NCBI RefSeq assembly: GCF_018129385.1
Contig: NZ_JAFCLN010000016.1
Coordinates: 107,457 to 171,456 of the forward strand
DNA: 64,000 nucleotides
Reading direction: 5' to 3'
Source: Bradyrhizobium lablabi
Lineage (GTDB): Bacteria > Pseudomonadota > Alphaproteobacteria > Rhizobiales > Xanthobacteraceae
Below are positions 35,512-44,537 of the stretch, piece after piece. Below the pieces are notes generated by a model. It was not told the origin of the DNA, ran no database searches, and was given only the letters and a program-made list of their open reading frames with translations. Made by a program: the position numbers and the translations under genes. Numbering within the stretch: the stretch's first letter is position 1; each line of letters starts with the position of its first letter.

Positions 35512-35781
35512 TCACTTGAACTGCGGAATCGCCGGAACGCTGATGTTCGGCGGTGGCAGTTGAGGCACCCTGGAAGCGTTTCCGATACCGCTCGGGTCGG
35601 TCACAGTACCTTCCGCCGCGCCGATCAGGCCAGCGTTGGGCCGGAACCCTCCTGCACTTCCTATGGCCGAGCCCATGTGTCCTCCTCCAACCGAGCCGCC
35701 TCCGCCGCGTGCAAATGAGGCAGCCGGGGCGGCCAAGATCAGGAGCGATGCTATCGCCAGTTTTATCGTGATGTTCGACAT
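35512..35781 (-). CDS. small Gly-rich secreted protein
   Basis: An 89-residue protein with a signal peptide ('LAIASLLILAAPAASFA', cleavage before RGGGG). The mature part is Gly-rich ('GGGGSVGGGHMGSAIGSAGG') and ends in a Pro-rich tail ending PQFK. The ATG has CGGAGC upstream. No function is known; small secreted Gly-rich proteins of this type are frequent in rhizobia. Confidence 0.6.
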   Translation of the reverse strand: MSNITIKLAIASLLILAAPAASFARGGGGSVGGGHMGSAIGSAGGFRPNAGLIGAAEGTVTDPSGIGNASRVPQLPPPNISVPAIPQFK

Positions 35782-35901
35782 TGGAAGCTCCGTTTGTCGG
35801 ATCGCCCCCCAATGCAGAGCTAATGCTAGTCCGACGAAACAGCGAGGCTACTAAATTATGTTTTAGGCTCGCCGTGCGTCCGCGCGGATCAAGTCCGCGT
35901 G

Positions 35902-36096
35902 CTAGTCGAAGAACCCCATCACGATGCTCATGTCGGATGCGGCAGGCTCGGCGCCGCGAAAGGTTGCATCGATGACGCGCCGGCAGGCCTCGACGGTCGC
36001 CGCGTCGCTGACGTCATTGGCCGCTTCCAGAATGCTCCAGGCCGTATCCAGCAAGGGATTGGCTGCCCCCGCTCCTTCCGGTTGACCGACGAACAT
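35902..36096 (-). CDS. small hypothetical protein
   Basis: A 64-residue soluble, mostly helical protein ('DTAWSILEAANDVSD' and 'TVEACRRVIDATFRG'). A GGGAGAG site stands eight bases before the ATG, which is strong support for translation. No domain is recognised. The C-terminus ends MGFFD. Confidence 0.5.
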   Translation of the reverse strand: MFVGQPEGAGAANPLLDTAWSILEAANDVSDAATVEACRRVIDATFRGAEPAASDMSIVMGFFD

Positions 36097-36229
36097 GGTG
36101 ATGCTCTCCCAGCTACAGGATCAAGCATAGGCACTAAATCCTAAAGCCGGGGTCGGCGGCCGCGGCGACAATTGAACTGTTACGTTAACCATTCGTGCAG
36201 ACATCGGCGGTCTTTGATCGGCGAGCCGA

Positions 36230-36838
36230 TCAGCCCGGAATCGCCGCCGCCAGCACCTGCTCGAGCTCCTGCCTGACATCTTCGAGCGGCTGTACACTTC
36301 GCGCGGCGCGGCACATCGCGACCGTTCCTTCCACCGAAGCGATCACCAGCGCCGCCAGCCGGCGCGCGCGGGCGGCCGGAACACCCTCGCTTCTGAGTGC
36401 GCCGACCATGATGCGCTGCCAGTCGGCAAACACGCCGTCCGCAAGATCGAGCAAGCGTCGCTGCGCCGCCTCATCCGTGCCGTCGCCATCAGCGGCATCG
36501 TTGACGAACCGCTCCACCGCCACCGCGAGCACCGGGCAGCCGGCCTGGAATTTCGATTTTTCCAGCGCCTTTCGCCACAGCGAGATGAACTCGCGCAAGC
36601 CTGCGATGGCGCCGCGCGAGCGCGTCAGGTGGCCGAGCGGGCCGGAGACCTGCGCGCCCGCGAACACGATGGCGTCCTCGATCAGTTGCTGCTTGCCCCG
36701 CGGAAAATGATGGCCGATCGAGCCGCGCGGCGTGCCGGTATGACGCACCACGTCGCGCATGCTGGTGCCATTGACGCCGCGCCGGCTCATCAGATCGGCC
36801 GCGCCCGCCACCATCCTTGCCCTGGTCTCTGAAGTCAT
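36230..36838 (-). CDS. TetR-family regulator
   Basis: A 202-residue regulator with the N-terminal HTH 'MSRRGVNGTSMRDVVRHTG' followed by 'PRGSIGHHFPRGKQQLI', typical of the YxaF/LmrA-like TetR group. The ligand domain has 'CPVLAVAVERF'. The ATG at 36838 follows GGGAGGGG. It is divergent from the tautomerase-like/crotonase/hydratase operon, and two matching palindromes lie between them, so it is the likely repressor of that operon. Confidence 0.85.
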   Translation of the reverse strand: MTSETRARMVAGAADLMSRRGVNGTSMRDVVRHTGTPRGSIGHHFPRGKQQLIEDAIVFAGAQVSGPLGHLTRSRGAIAGLREFISLWRKALEKSKFQAGCPVLAVAVERFVNDAADGDGTDEAAQRRLLDLADGVFADWQRIMVGALRSEGVPAARARRLAALVIASVEGTVAMCRAARSVQPLEDVRQELEQVLAAAIPG

Positions 36839-36871
36839 GGCCCCTCCCGCGAATCTGCGATGAATATAGAA

Positions 36872-36920
36872 TATGACAGTTGACATAGCCAGCCCGCCAT
36901 GGACTATGCCATCTGTCATA
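36872..36920. promoter_or_regulatory. twin TetR-type operators with overlapping promoter
   Basis: Two sites fit the palindrome TATGnCAnnTGnCATA: 36872-36887 and 36905-36920, 33 bp apart (about three turns). Together they form a larger inverted repeat centred on 36896 (TATGACAG-N4-CATAG and CTATG-N4-CTGTCATA). A consensus -35 TTGACA (36880-36885) overlaps the first site, and a weak -10 falls in the second, pointing toward the gene at 36950. Confidence 0.65.
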
Positions 36921-36949
36921 GCGCGCTGCACAGCCGGGAAGGACCGCCG

Positions 36950-37438
36950 ATGACCTTCATTCACGTGATGATGCCGCAGGGCCGGCTCGACACAGGCCAA
37001 CGGCGCGTGCTGGCGAAGACGCTGACTGACGCCGTACTGGAGCCGGAGGTCGGCCGGCTCGTGCCGGACGCGCGCCGCGGCTATCAGGTGCATTTCCTCG
37101 AACGGCCGCTCGACATGATCGCCCACGGCGGCGAACTGCTCTGCGACAGGCCAAGCGACGTGATGGTGCTCGACGTCGCGGTGATGGACTGCTGCTGGAC
37201 GAGACAGGACCGCGAAGCCGTCATCCGCAACATCTTTGCCGCGCTCACCGAAGCACTCGGCATGAAGGCGCCCTCCCCGGGTTGGTGGATCAACTTCCGC
37301 ATCATCGAGGAAGGCTGCTGGGGCTCACGCGGCGGCGTGCTGTCGTTCAACGACCTGCTCGATCAGGGCGCGGCGGCATTTCCGCCGGAGCGCGCGGCAG
37401 CGATCCGCACCGCACTGTCAGTCAAATACGACCGCTAG
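36950..37438 (+). CDS. tautomerase-superfamily-like protein
   Basis: A 162-residue protein opening 'MTFIHVMMPQGRLDTGQRR', which resembles 4-oxalocrotonate tautomerase/MSAD-type strands with a second half repeat ('DVMVLDVAVMDCCWTRQDRE'). The residue after Met is Thr, not the catalytic Pro1, so classical tautomerase chemistry is doubtful. The ATG follows GGAAGGA. It is the first gene of an operon with a crotonase (10-nt gap) and an MhpD-like hydratase. Confidence 0.55.
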   Translation: MTFIHVMMPQGRLDTGQRRVLAKTLTDAVLEPEVGRLVPDARRGYQVHFLERPLDMIAHGGELLCDRPSDVMVLDVAVMDCCWTRQDREAVIRNIFAALTEALGMKAPSPGWWINFRIIEEGCWGSRGGVLSFNDLLDQGAAAFPPERAAAIRTALSVKYDR

Positions 37439-37448
37439 GGAGGCCTGC

Positions 37449-38228
37449 ATGACAGCCGAAGGCAAGATCCGCACCGAGACGCACGATCACATCTTCAAGA
37501 TCATCATCGACAACCCCGCGAAGAAGAACGCCTTCTCGCCGCAGATGATGGAGCAATTGTCGGATGCGCTGACCGAACTACACAACAACGAGAACTACTG
37601 GGTCGGCGTCGTCTGCGCCGAAGGCAAGAATTTTACCGCCGGCCTCGACATGCCGAAATTCTTCGGCCCCACCGCCGAGAAGCGCAACTTCAAGGAAGGC
37701 AATGTCGACGCGTTTGCCCTTCAGAAGCGCTGCAAGAAGCCTGTCGTCACCGCCGTGCAGGGCATCGTGTTCACCATCGGCATCGAGCTGATGCTGGCCG
37801 GCGACATCGTGGTCGCCGCCGACGACAGCCGGTTCTGCCAGATGGAATCAAAGCGCGGCATCGCGCCGCTCGGCGGCGCGCATTTCCGTTTCCTGTCCCG
37901 CGCCGGCTGGGGCGATGCGATGTATCACTTGTTCTTGTGCGACGAGTTCAATGCGTCACGCGCGCGTGAGATCGGGCTAGTGCAAGAGGTCGTACCGGCC
38001 GGGCAGCAGGTCGATCGCGCCATGGAACTGGCCGCGATCATTGCGCGCAACGCCCCGCTCGGCATCCAGGTCACCAAGGAAGCAGCGCTGAAATATATCG
38101 AGGGTGGCGAGGCTGCGGCGATTGCCTATATCCCGGTGATCCGCGACCGGGTGCTGAACTCGGCCGATGCGCGCGAAGGCATCCAGTCCTTTATCGAACG
38201 GCGCGCCGCGGTGTTTCATGGACGATAA
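37449..38228 (+). CDS. enoyl-CoA hydratase/isomerase family protein
   Basis: A 259-residue crotonase-fold enzyme with 'NPAKKNAFSPQMMEQL', the oxyanion-hole segment 'GKNFTAGLDMPKF' and 'VQGIVFTIGIELMLAGDIV'. The active-site region reads 'QMESKRGIAPLGGAHFRF', without the usual acidic residue pair at standard spacing, so the reaction is uncertain. It is the second gene of the TetR-controlled operon, and the hydratase gene follows directly. Confidence 0.82.
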   Translation: MTAEGKIRTETHDHIFKIIIDNPAKKNAFSPQMMEQLSDALTELHNNENYWVGVVCAEGKNFTAGLDMPKFFGPTAEKRNFKEGNVDAFALQKRCKKPVVTAVQGIVFTIGIELMLAGDIVVAADDSRFCQMESKRGIAPLGGAHFRFLSRAGWGDAMYHLFLCDEFNASRAREIGLVQEVVPAGQQVDRAMELAAIIARNAPLGIQVTKEAALKYIEGGEAAAIAYIPVIRDRVLNSADAREGIQSFIERRAAVFHGR

Positions 38229-38239
38229 GCGAGGTGCGC

Positions 38240-39028
38240 GTGACAAAACTGTCCGTCAAGCAGCAGGCGCTTGCTGACCTCTTGTTCGAAGCCCGCCGCG
38301 ACGCGCGGCAATTGGACTCGGTGGCCGGCGAACTCGTACCGGAGACGATGGAGCAAGCCTACGCGATCAACCGCGCGGTCGCGGAACGGCTGGACTGGAA
38401 ACCGCTCGGCTGGAAGATCGCCGGCACCGCCGACGCGGTGCGCGCCAAGCTAGCCCTGGACGGCCCGATCTACGGGCGCACGTTCCGCCGTTTCGAATGC
38501 AAATCGCCCGTAACTTTCAAATGGGCCGAGCTACTCGATCCACTGGTCGAGTGCGAATTCTTCGTCACGCTCGCGCGCGACCTGCCGCCGCGGCGTGAAC
38601 CGTGGACGATGCCCGAGGTGATCGATGCGATCGCCGAGGTTCATGCCGGCATCGAGGTTGCCGAGTGCCGCTATCCCCGCGGTGCGCTGCCGCCGCTGCC
38701 GGCGATCCTCGCCGACGGCAGCGCGTCGGGCCGCTATGTCTTCGGCGGCAAGATAGAGAACTGGCGCGACGGGCTCGCTGCGGTGAAGGTGGCGCTCGAG
38801 GTCGACGGCGTGGTTCGCCGCGAGGGCAGCGGCGCCGACGTGATGGGCGATCCCTTGCAGGCGCTGCTGTGGTTGGCCAACGAGCGGCGCCATTGGGGCG
38901 ATGGGCTTTTCGCCGGCGAAACCATCAGCACGGGCTCGATGACCGGCATGCTGCCGATCCGCGCCGGCCAGCTCGTCCGCGCGCTCTTCGGCGATGTCGC
39001 CACAGTCGAGATCGCGTTCGAGGCGTGA
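38240..39028 (+). CDS. 2-keto-4-pentenoate hydratase (MhpD-like) family protein
   Basis: A 262-residue fumarylacetoacetase-fold hydratase. Metal-binding acidic residues are in 'VECEFFVTLARDLPP' and 'VHAGIEVAECRY', and 'STGSMTGMLPIRAG' matches the conserved C-terminal loop. MhpD-type enzymes hydrate 2-hydroxypentadienoates after meta-cleavage of aromatic rings. GAGG at 38231-38234 favours the GTG at 38240; an earlier GTG at 38234 overlaps that site. The stop abuts the convergent monooxygenase with no gap. Confidence 0.8.
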   Translation: MTKLSVKQQALADLLFEARRDARQLDSVAGELVPETMEQAYAINRAVAERLDWKPLGWKIAGTADAVRAKLALDGPIYGRTFRRFECKSPVTFKWAELLDPLVECEFFVTLARDLPPRREPWTMPEVIDAIAEVHAGIEVAECRYPRGALPPLPAILADGSASGRYVFGGKIENWRDGLAAVKVALEVDGVVRREGSGADVMGDPLQALLWLANERRHWGDGLFAGETISTGSMTGMLPIRAGQLVRALFGDVATVEIAFEA

Positions 39029-40714
39029 TCAGGCCGACACGCGCGACCGCGCCGCTCCAGATTCCGGCCGCGCCTGCGAGGACAGCACCAATCCCTCATA
39101 GCCGTTCGCCGCAACGTCGTTGATGATCCCGACATATTTCGGCGTGCCGCCATTGTAGACGAAGTAGCGCGGCCTGCCTTCTTCGTGGCCGGGGACGTTG
39201 GAATTGTAGCCGGTGAACCAGCCCTTGGCTTTGCGCATCAGCATGATCTCGTACATTTTTGTCACATGCGCCGTCCATCGCTCCTCCGACTCGCGGGTCG
39301 GATCGGCGCGGGTCAGGCCGCGATCCCACATGTATTGCAGCAAGTCCGTGCACCAGTTGACGCCGTTCTCGATGCCGCGCGGAAAATTCGTGGTGGCGGA
39401 CGCACTTTGCGGTCCGGTCGGCATCAAGAGGTTCGGAAAGCCGTGGGTGAGCATGCCGAGGAAGGTCGATGGCGCATCCTTCCACTTGTCGTACAGCTTC
39501 TCGCCGTCGATGCCCGTGATGTCCATCCGGTCATAGGCGCCGGTGATGGCGTCGAAACCGGTGGCATAGACAATGATGTCGAACTCGTAGTCGCGCGCCG
39601 CGGTGCGCAGGCCCTTTTCGGTGACCCGTTCGATCGGCGTCTTGCTGATGTCGACGAGATGCACATTGTCGCGATTATACGCCTCGAGATAGTTGGTCTC
39701 GAGCGGCACGCGCTGCACGCCAAAGCCATGGTCGCGCGGGATCAGCGTCTCGGCGGTCTGCGGGTCCTTTACCCGCCGCCGAATCCGGTTCGCGATATAT
39801 TCCGAGAACTCGGCATTGGCCGCTTCATCCATGAAAATCTCGCGGAAGTTGGCGAGCCAGATGCCGAAGCCGGGCTCGTCATAAAGCCTGTCCCACAGCT
39901 TCAGCCGCTCCTCGCGCGTCACCTCGTAAAAGCCGCGGCGGTCGGGCGCATGCTCGAAACCACCGGGCGAGACCTTGCAGGCCGCAAAAATCTCGTCGTA
40001 ACGCGCGCGGATGTCGGCCATCTCCGCTTCGGAAATCCGGCTGTTGTTGAGCGGCGCGCTCCAGTTCGGCCGCCGCTGGAACACGGTGAGCTCGGAAACC
40101 TTGTCGGCGATCTCGCCGATGATCTGGATCGCGGTAGCGCCGGTGCCGATCACCGCGACCTTCTTGCCCGTCAGTTCCACCGGCTCATGCGGCCAGTAAT
40201 AGGTGTGGAACGAGCGGCCCCCGAAATCGTCCATGCCCTCCAGCCGCGGCAGCGTCGGCGCCGACAACAGGCCGATCGCCAGCACGACAAAGCGGCTGGT
40301 CAGCTCGCGCCCGTCACTGATCTTCAGCCGCCACTCATCGCGCGTCTCGTCGAACTGCATCGCCTCCACATTGCGGTTGAACTGCATGTATTTTCGAAGA
40401 TCGAACTTGTCGGCGACATAGTTGAGATAGCGAAGATTTTCGGGCTGGCTCGAAAACCGTTCCTTCCAGTGCCACTCGTTGAGCAATTCCTTCGAGAACG
40501 AGAAACCATAGGTGTAGCTCTCTGAATCGAAGCGGCAGCCGGGATAGCGGTTCCAGTACCAGGTTCCGCCGAGGTCGGGCGCCGAGTCGAGCACAGTGGC
40601 ATCGATGCCGAGATCGGCGAGGCGCTTGATCTGATAGATTCCGGCGACGCCCGCGCCGACCACGATGACTTCGTAGTGCGACTTGGCGCCGTGTGAATTG
40701 GTGCCCTCGGTCAT
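39029..40714 (-). CDS. flavin-containing Baeyer-Villiger-type monooxygenase
   Basis: A 561-residue class B flavoprotein. The FAD motif 'VGAGVAGI' is near residue 20, the NADPH motif 'IGTGATAIQ' near residue 190, and the BVMO fingerprint 'FGGRSFHTYYWP' (FxGxxxHTxxW) lies between them. 'GGTWYWNRYPGCRFDSESYTY' (read in parts) is typical of cyclohexanone-monooxygenase relatives. They insert oxygen next to a ketone to give esters or lactones. It is convergent with, and contiguous to, the hydratase gene. The substrate is unknown. Confidence 0.88.
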   Translation of the reverse strand: MTEGTNSHGAKSHYEVIVVGAGVAGIYQIKRLADLGIDATVLDSAPDLGGTWYWNRYPGCRFDSESYTYGFSFSKELLNEWHWKERFSSQPENLRYLNYVADKFDLRKYMQFNRNVEAMQFDETRDEWRLKISDGRELTSRFVVLAIGLLSAPTLPRLEGMDDFGGRSFHTYYWPHEPVELTGKKVAVIGTGATAIQIIGEIADKVSELTVFQRRPNWSAPLNNSRISEAEMADIRARYDEIFAACKVSPGGFEHAPDRRGFYEVTREERLKLWDRLYDEPGFGIWLANFREIFMDEAANAEFSEYIANRIRRRVKDPQTAETLIPRDHGFGVQRVPLETNYLEAYNRDNVHLVDISKTPIERVTEKGLRTAARDYEFDIIVYATGFDAITGAYDRMDITGIDGEKLYDKWKDAPSTFLGMLTHGFPNLLMPTGPQSASATTNFPRGIENGVNWCTDLLQYMWDRGLTRADPTRESEERWTAHVTKMYEIMLMRKAKGWFTGYNSNVPGHEEGRPRYFVYNGGTPKYVGIINDVAANGYEGLVLSSQARPESGAARSRVSA

Positions 40715-40898
40715 GCTTCACTCCGGTCTTGCTCTGGTCGGCGTTTGCTCGACCATACAATAACATCGGCGCGCGACTTGCGTCAGCATGCCAGCAATGC
40801 GTCGCCCCGATCGGGTGCTCAAACTTTGTTTGAACATGATGGCAACGTCCGGTTGATCTGGTTTAGAGTGACTTCAACAATGATGGGAGGCAGGGACC

Positions 40899-41300
40899 AT
40901 GAGCAGGATCGGCTATGTCACGATCGGGGCCGTCGACGGCGAGAAATCGGGCGAATTTTACGACGCGGTATTTTCCGCGCTCGGCAGCGAGCGCAAGGTC
41001 AACGAAGGCGGCTGGCTCGGCTACGGCAAGATCGGCCCGGGCAAGTCCATCATGGATTGCCACACCACGATATGCCCGCCCTATGACGGCAAGGAAGCGC
41101 GCGCCGGCAACGGCATCATGATCGCCTATCAGGGCAAGTCGCCGGACGAGATCAAGGCCGCTTACGAGGGCGGCATGAAGAATGGCGGCAGCGACGAGGG
41201 GCCGCCCGGCTTTCGGCCGCCGGAAGCCGACAAGGGCTTTTACGCCGCTTACCTGCGCGATCCCACCGGCAACAAACTCTGCGTGTTCTGCGTGGTGTGA
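40899..41300 (+). CDS. VOC/glyoxalase superfamily protein
   Basis: A 133-residue vicinal-oxygen-chelate protein. It begins 'IGYVTIGAVDGEKSGEFYDAVFSALGSER' (in parts) and ends 'AYLRDPTGNKLCVFC', the usual second-module strand with a metal-ligand position. The family includes lyases, isomerases and antibiotic-binding proteins. The ATG follows GGGAGGCAGGG. A PhyH gene follows 77 nt downstream. Confidence 0.8.
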   Translation: MSRIGYVTIGAVDGEKSGEFYDAVFSALGSERKVNEGGWLGYGKIGPGKSIMDCHTTICPPYDGKEARAGNGIMIAYQGKSPDEIKAAYEGGMKNGGSDEGPPGFRPPEADKGFYAAYLRDPTGNKLCVFCVV

Positions 41301-41377
41301 CGATCCGCGCTTGTCGCATGCAGCGGCAGGCGTAAGATGCGGACAACCCGACAACAAGACTGACAGGGAGCACGGCC

Positions 41378-42238
41378 ATGGCGAGCGCAGCGGCGCAGAC
41401 GACGGCATGGTTCAACGGCCGCAGTTTTGAATCGTACCGCGACGAGTTCGACCACCGCGGCTACCTGATCTTCAAGCGCGTGCTTTCGCCGGATACGATC
41501 GCCGCCATCCGCGCCGCGCTCGCGCCGCATCTGGCGCGCGACCTCAAAGGCCGCAACGATTTCGAGGGCGAAAAGACCAATCGCGTCTATGCGTTGATGG
41601 CAAAGTCGCCGGTTTTTGCAGAACTTGCTACCCATCCGCTGGCGCTCGCCTTTGCCGAGGCCGAGCTCGGTGAAAGCTGCCTGTTGTCGGCGCTGCTCGC
41701 CATCAACCTGCATCCCGGCGAGACCGTGCAGCCCTGGCACACCGACGACGGCGGAGCAAAGATCCCGCGGCCGCGGCCCGCGCTCGGCATCAGCACATTC
41801 TGGGCGATCGACGACACCACCGAACAGAACGGCGCCACCGAGATCATCCCGGGCAGCCATGTCTGGGATGACGAGCGCATCGCGGGCGCGCTGACGCCGT
41901 CCGATTTTACCCACAAGGGCGCCGATCGCGTCACCGGCGAGCGCACGGATTCAGTCAAGCTGGTGATGCCGTCGGGCTCGCTCGCCATCACCAAGGGCAC
42001 GCTGTGGCACCGCGGCGGCGCCAACCGCTCGGACCAGGCGCGCCTGATCATCACGCCGCAATATTGCGCCGGCTGGGTGCGCCAGCTCGAGAACATGGCG
42101 CTCGCCATTCCCCCTGAGATCGCGGAAAAGCTGCCGGAGCGGGCGCGGGAACTGATCGGCTATTCGATCCACCCGCCCTTCATGGGCCATGTCGACGGCC
42201 GCCATCCCGCAAAATTGCTGCGCCCGCGTGCGCCGTGA
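41378..42238 (+). CDS. phytanoyl-CoA dioxygenase (PhyH) family protein
   Basis: A 286-residue Fe(II)/2-oxoglutarate oxygenase with the HxD motif in 'PWHTDDGGAKIP', the distal His in 'GTLWHRGGANRSDQARL' and the Arg that would bind 2-oxoglutarate in the same segment. It differs in sequence from the other PhyH protein at 11306. Its location beside the BVMO, P450 and VOC genes suggests hydroxylation of a shared substrate class. No signal peptide is seen. Confidence 0.85.
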   Translation: MASAAAQTTAWFNGRSFESYRDEFDHRGYLIFKRVLSPDTIAAIRAALAPHLARDLKGRNDFEGEKTNRVYALMAKSPVFAELATHPLALAFAEAELGESCLLSALLAINLHPGETVQPWHTDDGGAKIPRPRPALGISTFWAIDDTTEQNGATEIIPGSHVWDDERIAGALTPSDFTHKGADRVTGERTDSVKLVMPSGSLAITKGTLWHRGGANRSDQARLIITPQYCAGWVRQLENMALAIPPEIAEKLPERARELIGYSIHPPFMGHVDGRHPAKLLRPRAP

Positions 42239-42317
42239 TGGCACCGGCCTGAACCGAAAGGCGCAACACTGCGACATAACGCCCAAGGGTCGCATCCCGC
42301 CCGAGGGTCATTCATCC

Positions 42318-43850
42318 ATGTCCATCCCGCACCGCATCGCCGCGCTCGCCGTCGCGGCCTCCGTCTTTACGCCCGTCACGGCCGACGCGATGGAAGACTA
42401 TCTGCGCGCCTCGAGCGCCGGTCCCACCGAGCTCAGCCTGTGCGGACCGGACAGCGATCTCCTCAAATCAGGTGCCTGCAAGCAAAACGATTTCGACGCG
42501 CTGACGAAGAGAAACGAAAAATCGCTCCAGGCGGCGCTCGCCAAAGCCCCGGCCAACGTCAAGCCGCTGCTCAAGCGCGACCAGTCCTGGTTCAACGAGA
42601 TGATGCTTTCCGCATCGGAGACGGTGTTCGACGATGGCGATGACGAGCAGAAGCAGGCCTTTGTGGAACGGCTGCGCCAGCGCGCCACGACGCTGGACGG
42701 CATCGCGCAAGGTTTTGGCCGCGCCGGCATCGCTGGGCGCTGGGTCAGCGCCTTCGGCAGTGCGACTGTAACGCCAGGCCAAGGCGGCTATCGCGTCGCG
42801 ATCGAGACCAGCGCGGTCTATGGCGCCGGCAGCGAGACTCGCCGCGACTGCAAGGTCACGGCCGAAGTCAAATCCACCTCCGGCCCAATGTCCACATCAT
42901 GGCTCGCAGGCCTTGTCCTCCCCGACCCGGACGCGCCGGCGAAGGCCGCCGACGACAAATCGGAACCACCGAAGCCGGCCACCATCAAGCTGCGCCGGCA
43001 AGGCGAGACACTTCGCATCGTCGTCGGCAACGAGGAATATTTCGGCGAGCAGCGGCCGAATTGCTCCTACATGACGCAGCTCACCGCCAACTATTTTGCC
43101 GACGGCAAGGCGGAAGGCGCCGCCGCGATCGACAAGGCCGAGGTGAGCTTCACCATGCCGACCTTCGATTGCGCGCGGCCTTCCACCGCGAGCGACGAGG
43201 AGATTTGCGCCGATCCGGATCTGGCCGAGAACGACCAGCGGCTGAACCGGGCCTGGAAGGCGCTGCTGCCGCGTCTCGACGAAACGACGCGCCGCGCGCT
43301 CACCGAGGACCAGCGAAACTGGGTGCGTTCGCAAATCAACCAGTATCCGCAATTCCTGCATCCGGCGTGGGACAAGCGGGCCTATTTCACGCACTACACC
43401 ATTGACGGCCGCGACAAGCTCGACCGCCTTCAGAAGGAGCGCATCGCACTGCTCGAAGGCTTTGACGAAAAGCGCAGCGGCCTTTCCGGCATCTGGCTCA
43501 GCCACACCGCGATCCTGAAAGTGACGTTGGCGGCCGACGGCAGCCTGAAGGCGGCAGGGTGGAAGTGGGACCAGGGCGACTGGAAGGGCGGCTGTGATTT
43601 CGACATCAAGGGCAAGGTCGCAGGCGGCGTTTTCCGCTCCGACGAGAAGCGCAAGAATCCCGATACGCTGGAACGCGATCACGCCACCTTGATCGTCAAC
43701 CGCCAGGACGATGTGTTCGCGACGAAACGCGGCGAGGACGACGCCGACGAGCCGAAATGCAGGCGCAACGCCAGCTTCTCGTCGACCGCGCGGCTGTTCC
43801 CGGCAAAACCCTCCGCCGATATCGACAATCTCGGCGGATCGATCCGGTAA
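42318..43850 (+). CDS. secreted protein with LprI-like (DUF1311) domain
   Basis: A 510-residue periplasmic protein with a signal peptide ('IAALAVAASVFTPVTADA'). Two Cys-containing N-terminal modules are followed, around residues 285-370, by an LprI/DUF1311 domain: 'FDCARPSTASDEEICADPDLAE' (in parts) with 'LNRAWKALL' and 'QRNWVRSQ'. LprI is a lysozyme inhibitor in mycobacteria; in proteobacteria the role is unclear. The ATG at 42318 is the start that places the signal first. Confidence 0.7.
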   Translation: MSIPHRIAALAVAASVFTPVTADAMEDYLRASSAGPTELSLCGPDSDLLKSGACKQNDFDALTKRNEKSLQAALAKAPANVKPLLKRDQSWFNEMMLSASETVFDDGDDEQKQAFVERLRQRATTLDGIAQGFGRAGIAGRWVSAFGSATVTPGQGGYRVAIETSAVYGAGSETRRDCKVTAEVKSTSGPMSTSWLAGLVLPDPDAPAKAADDKSEPPKPATIKLRRQGETLRIVVGNEEYFGEQRPNCSYMTQLTANYFADGKAEGAAAIDKAEVSFTMPTFDCARPSTASDEEICADPDLAENDQRLNRAWKALLPRLDETTRRALTEDQRNWVRSQINQYPQFLHPAWDKRAYFTHYTIDGRDKLDRLQKERIALLEGFDEKRSGLSGIWLSHTAILKVTLAADGSLKAAGWKWDQGDWKGGCDFDIKGKVAGGVFRSDEKRKNPDTLERDHATLIVNRQDDVFATKRGEDDADEPKCRRNASFSSTARLFPAKPSADIDNLGGSIR

Positions 43851-43951
43851 GTCGCAAGGAGTTGCTGGCGACAGTGCATAAATTGCACAGGGCGGAAACC
43901 GGCTTTTGGTGTAGACCGTAGCTATCTGGCACCGGCACCGGAGCCACTATT

Positions 43952-44356
43952 ATGCGCGTCATCGCCCTGCTTCTTGCGCTTCTGCTCGGCCTCTCCTCCC
44001 CTGCCCGCGCCGACGACATCGCCGATGCGCAAAAAATCATCCGCGCGCAGGAGCAGGCCTTCGCCCGCGACGACGCGGCGGCCGCCTGGTCCTATGCCGC
44101 GCCCGCCATTCAGGAAATTTTCCAGCAGCCCGAGATCTTCATGCAGATGGTCCAGCAGGGCTATCCCCCGGTCTACCGCCACCGCAGCTTTGAATTCGGC
44201 GAGGCCAAGGCCGAAGGCGGCCACATCGCCCAGCGCGTCAACATCGTCGACGACAACGGCGAAGCCTGGGAAGCGCTCTACACGCTGGAGCGACAGGCGG
44301 ACGGCAGCTACAGGATCACTGGATGCAGCCTGTTGAAGGCGGGACAGGCGGCGTAG
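43952..44356 (+). CDS. DUF4864-domain secreted protein
   Basis: A 134-residue protein with a signal peptide ('ALLLALLLGLSSPARADD'). The body 'IRAQEQAFARDDAAAAWSYAAPAIQ' (in parts) and the ending 'YRITGCSL' match the NTF2-like DUF4864 family. Function is unknown. It stands alone between the LprI-like and lipoprotein genes. Confidence 0.75.
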   Translation: MRVIALLLALLLGLSSPARADDIADAQKIIRAQEQAFARDDAAAAWSYAAPAIQEIFQQPEIFMQMVQQGYPPVYRHRSFEFGEAKAEGGHIAQRVNIVDDNGEAWEALYTLERQADGSYRITGCSLLKAGQAA

Positions 44357-44537
44357 CGGGCGATGGCGGGCCAGACACCTATATTGCGGCAGAAGCGAAA
44401 CGAAGCTCGATTAACGGTTCGTTCATCGTAGTTGTTAGACTGAGATTCAAATCTTCCGTTCATGATTGCCTTGCTTCTGCGCGGCTTCGTTGCAAACGGC
44501 GGCCATAGCCTGCCTCGCCTTGAATCGGATAATCAGT

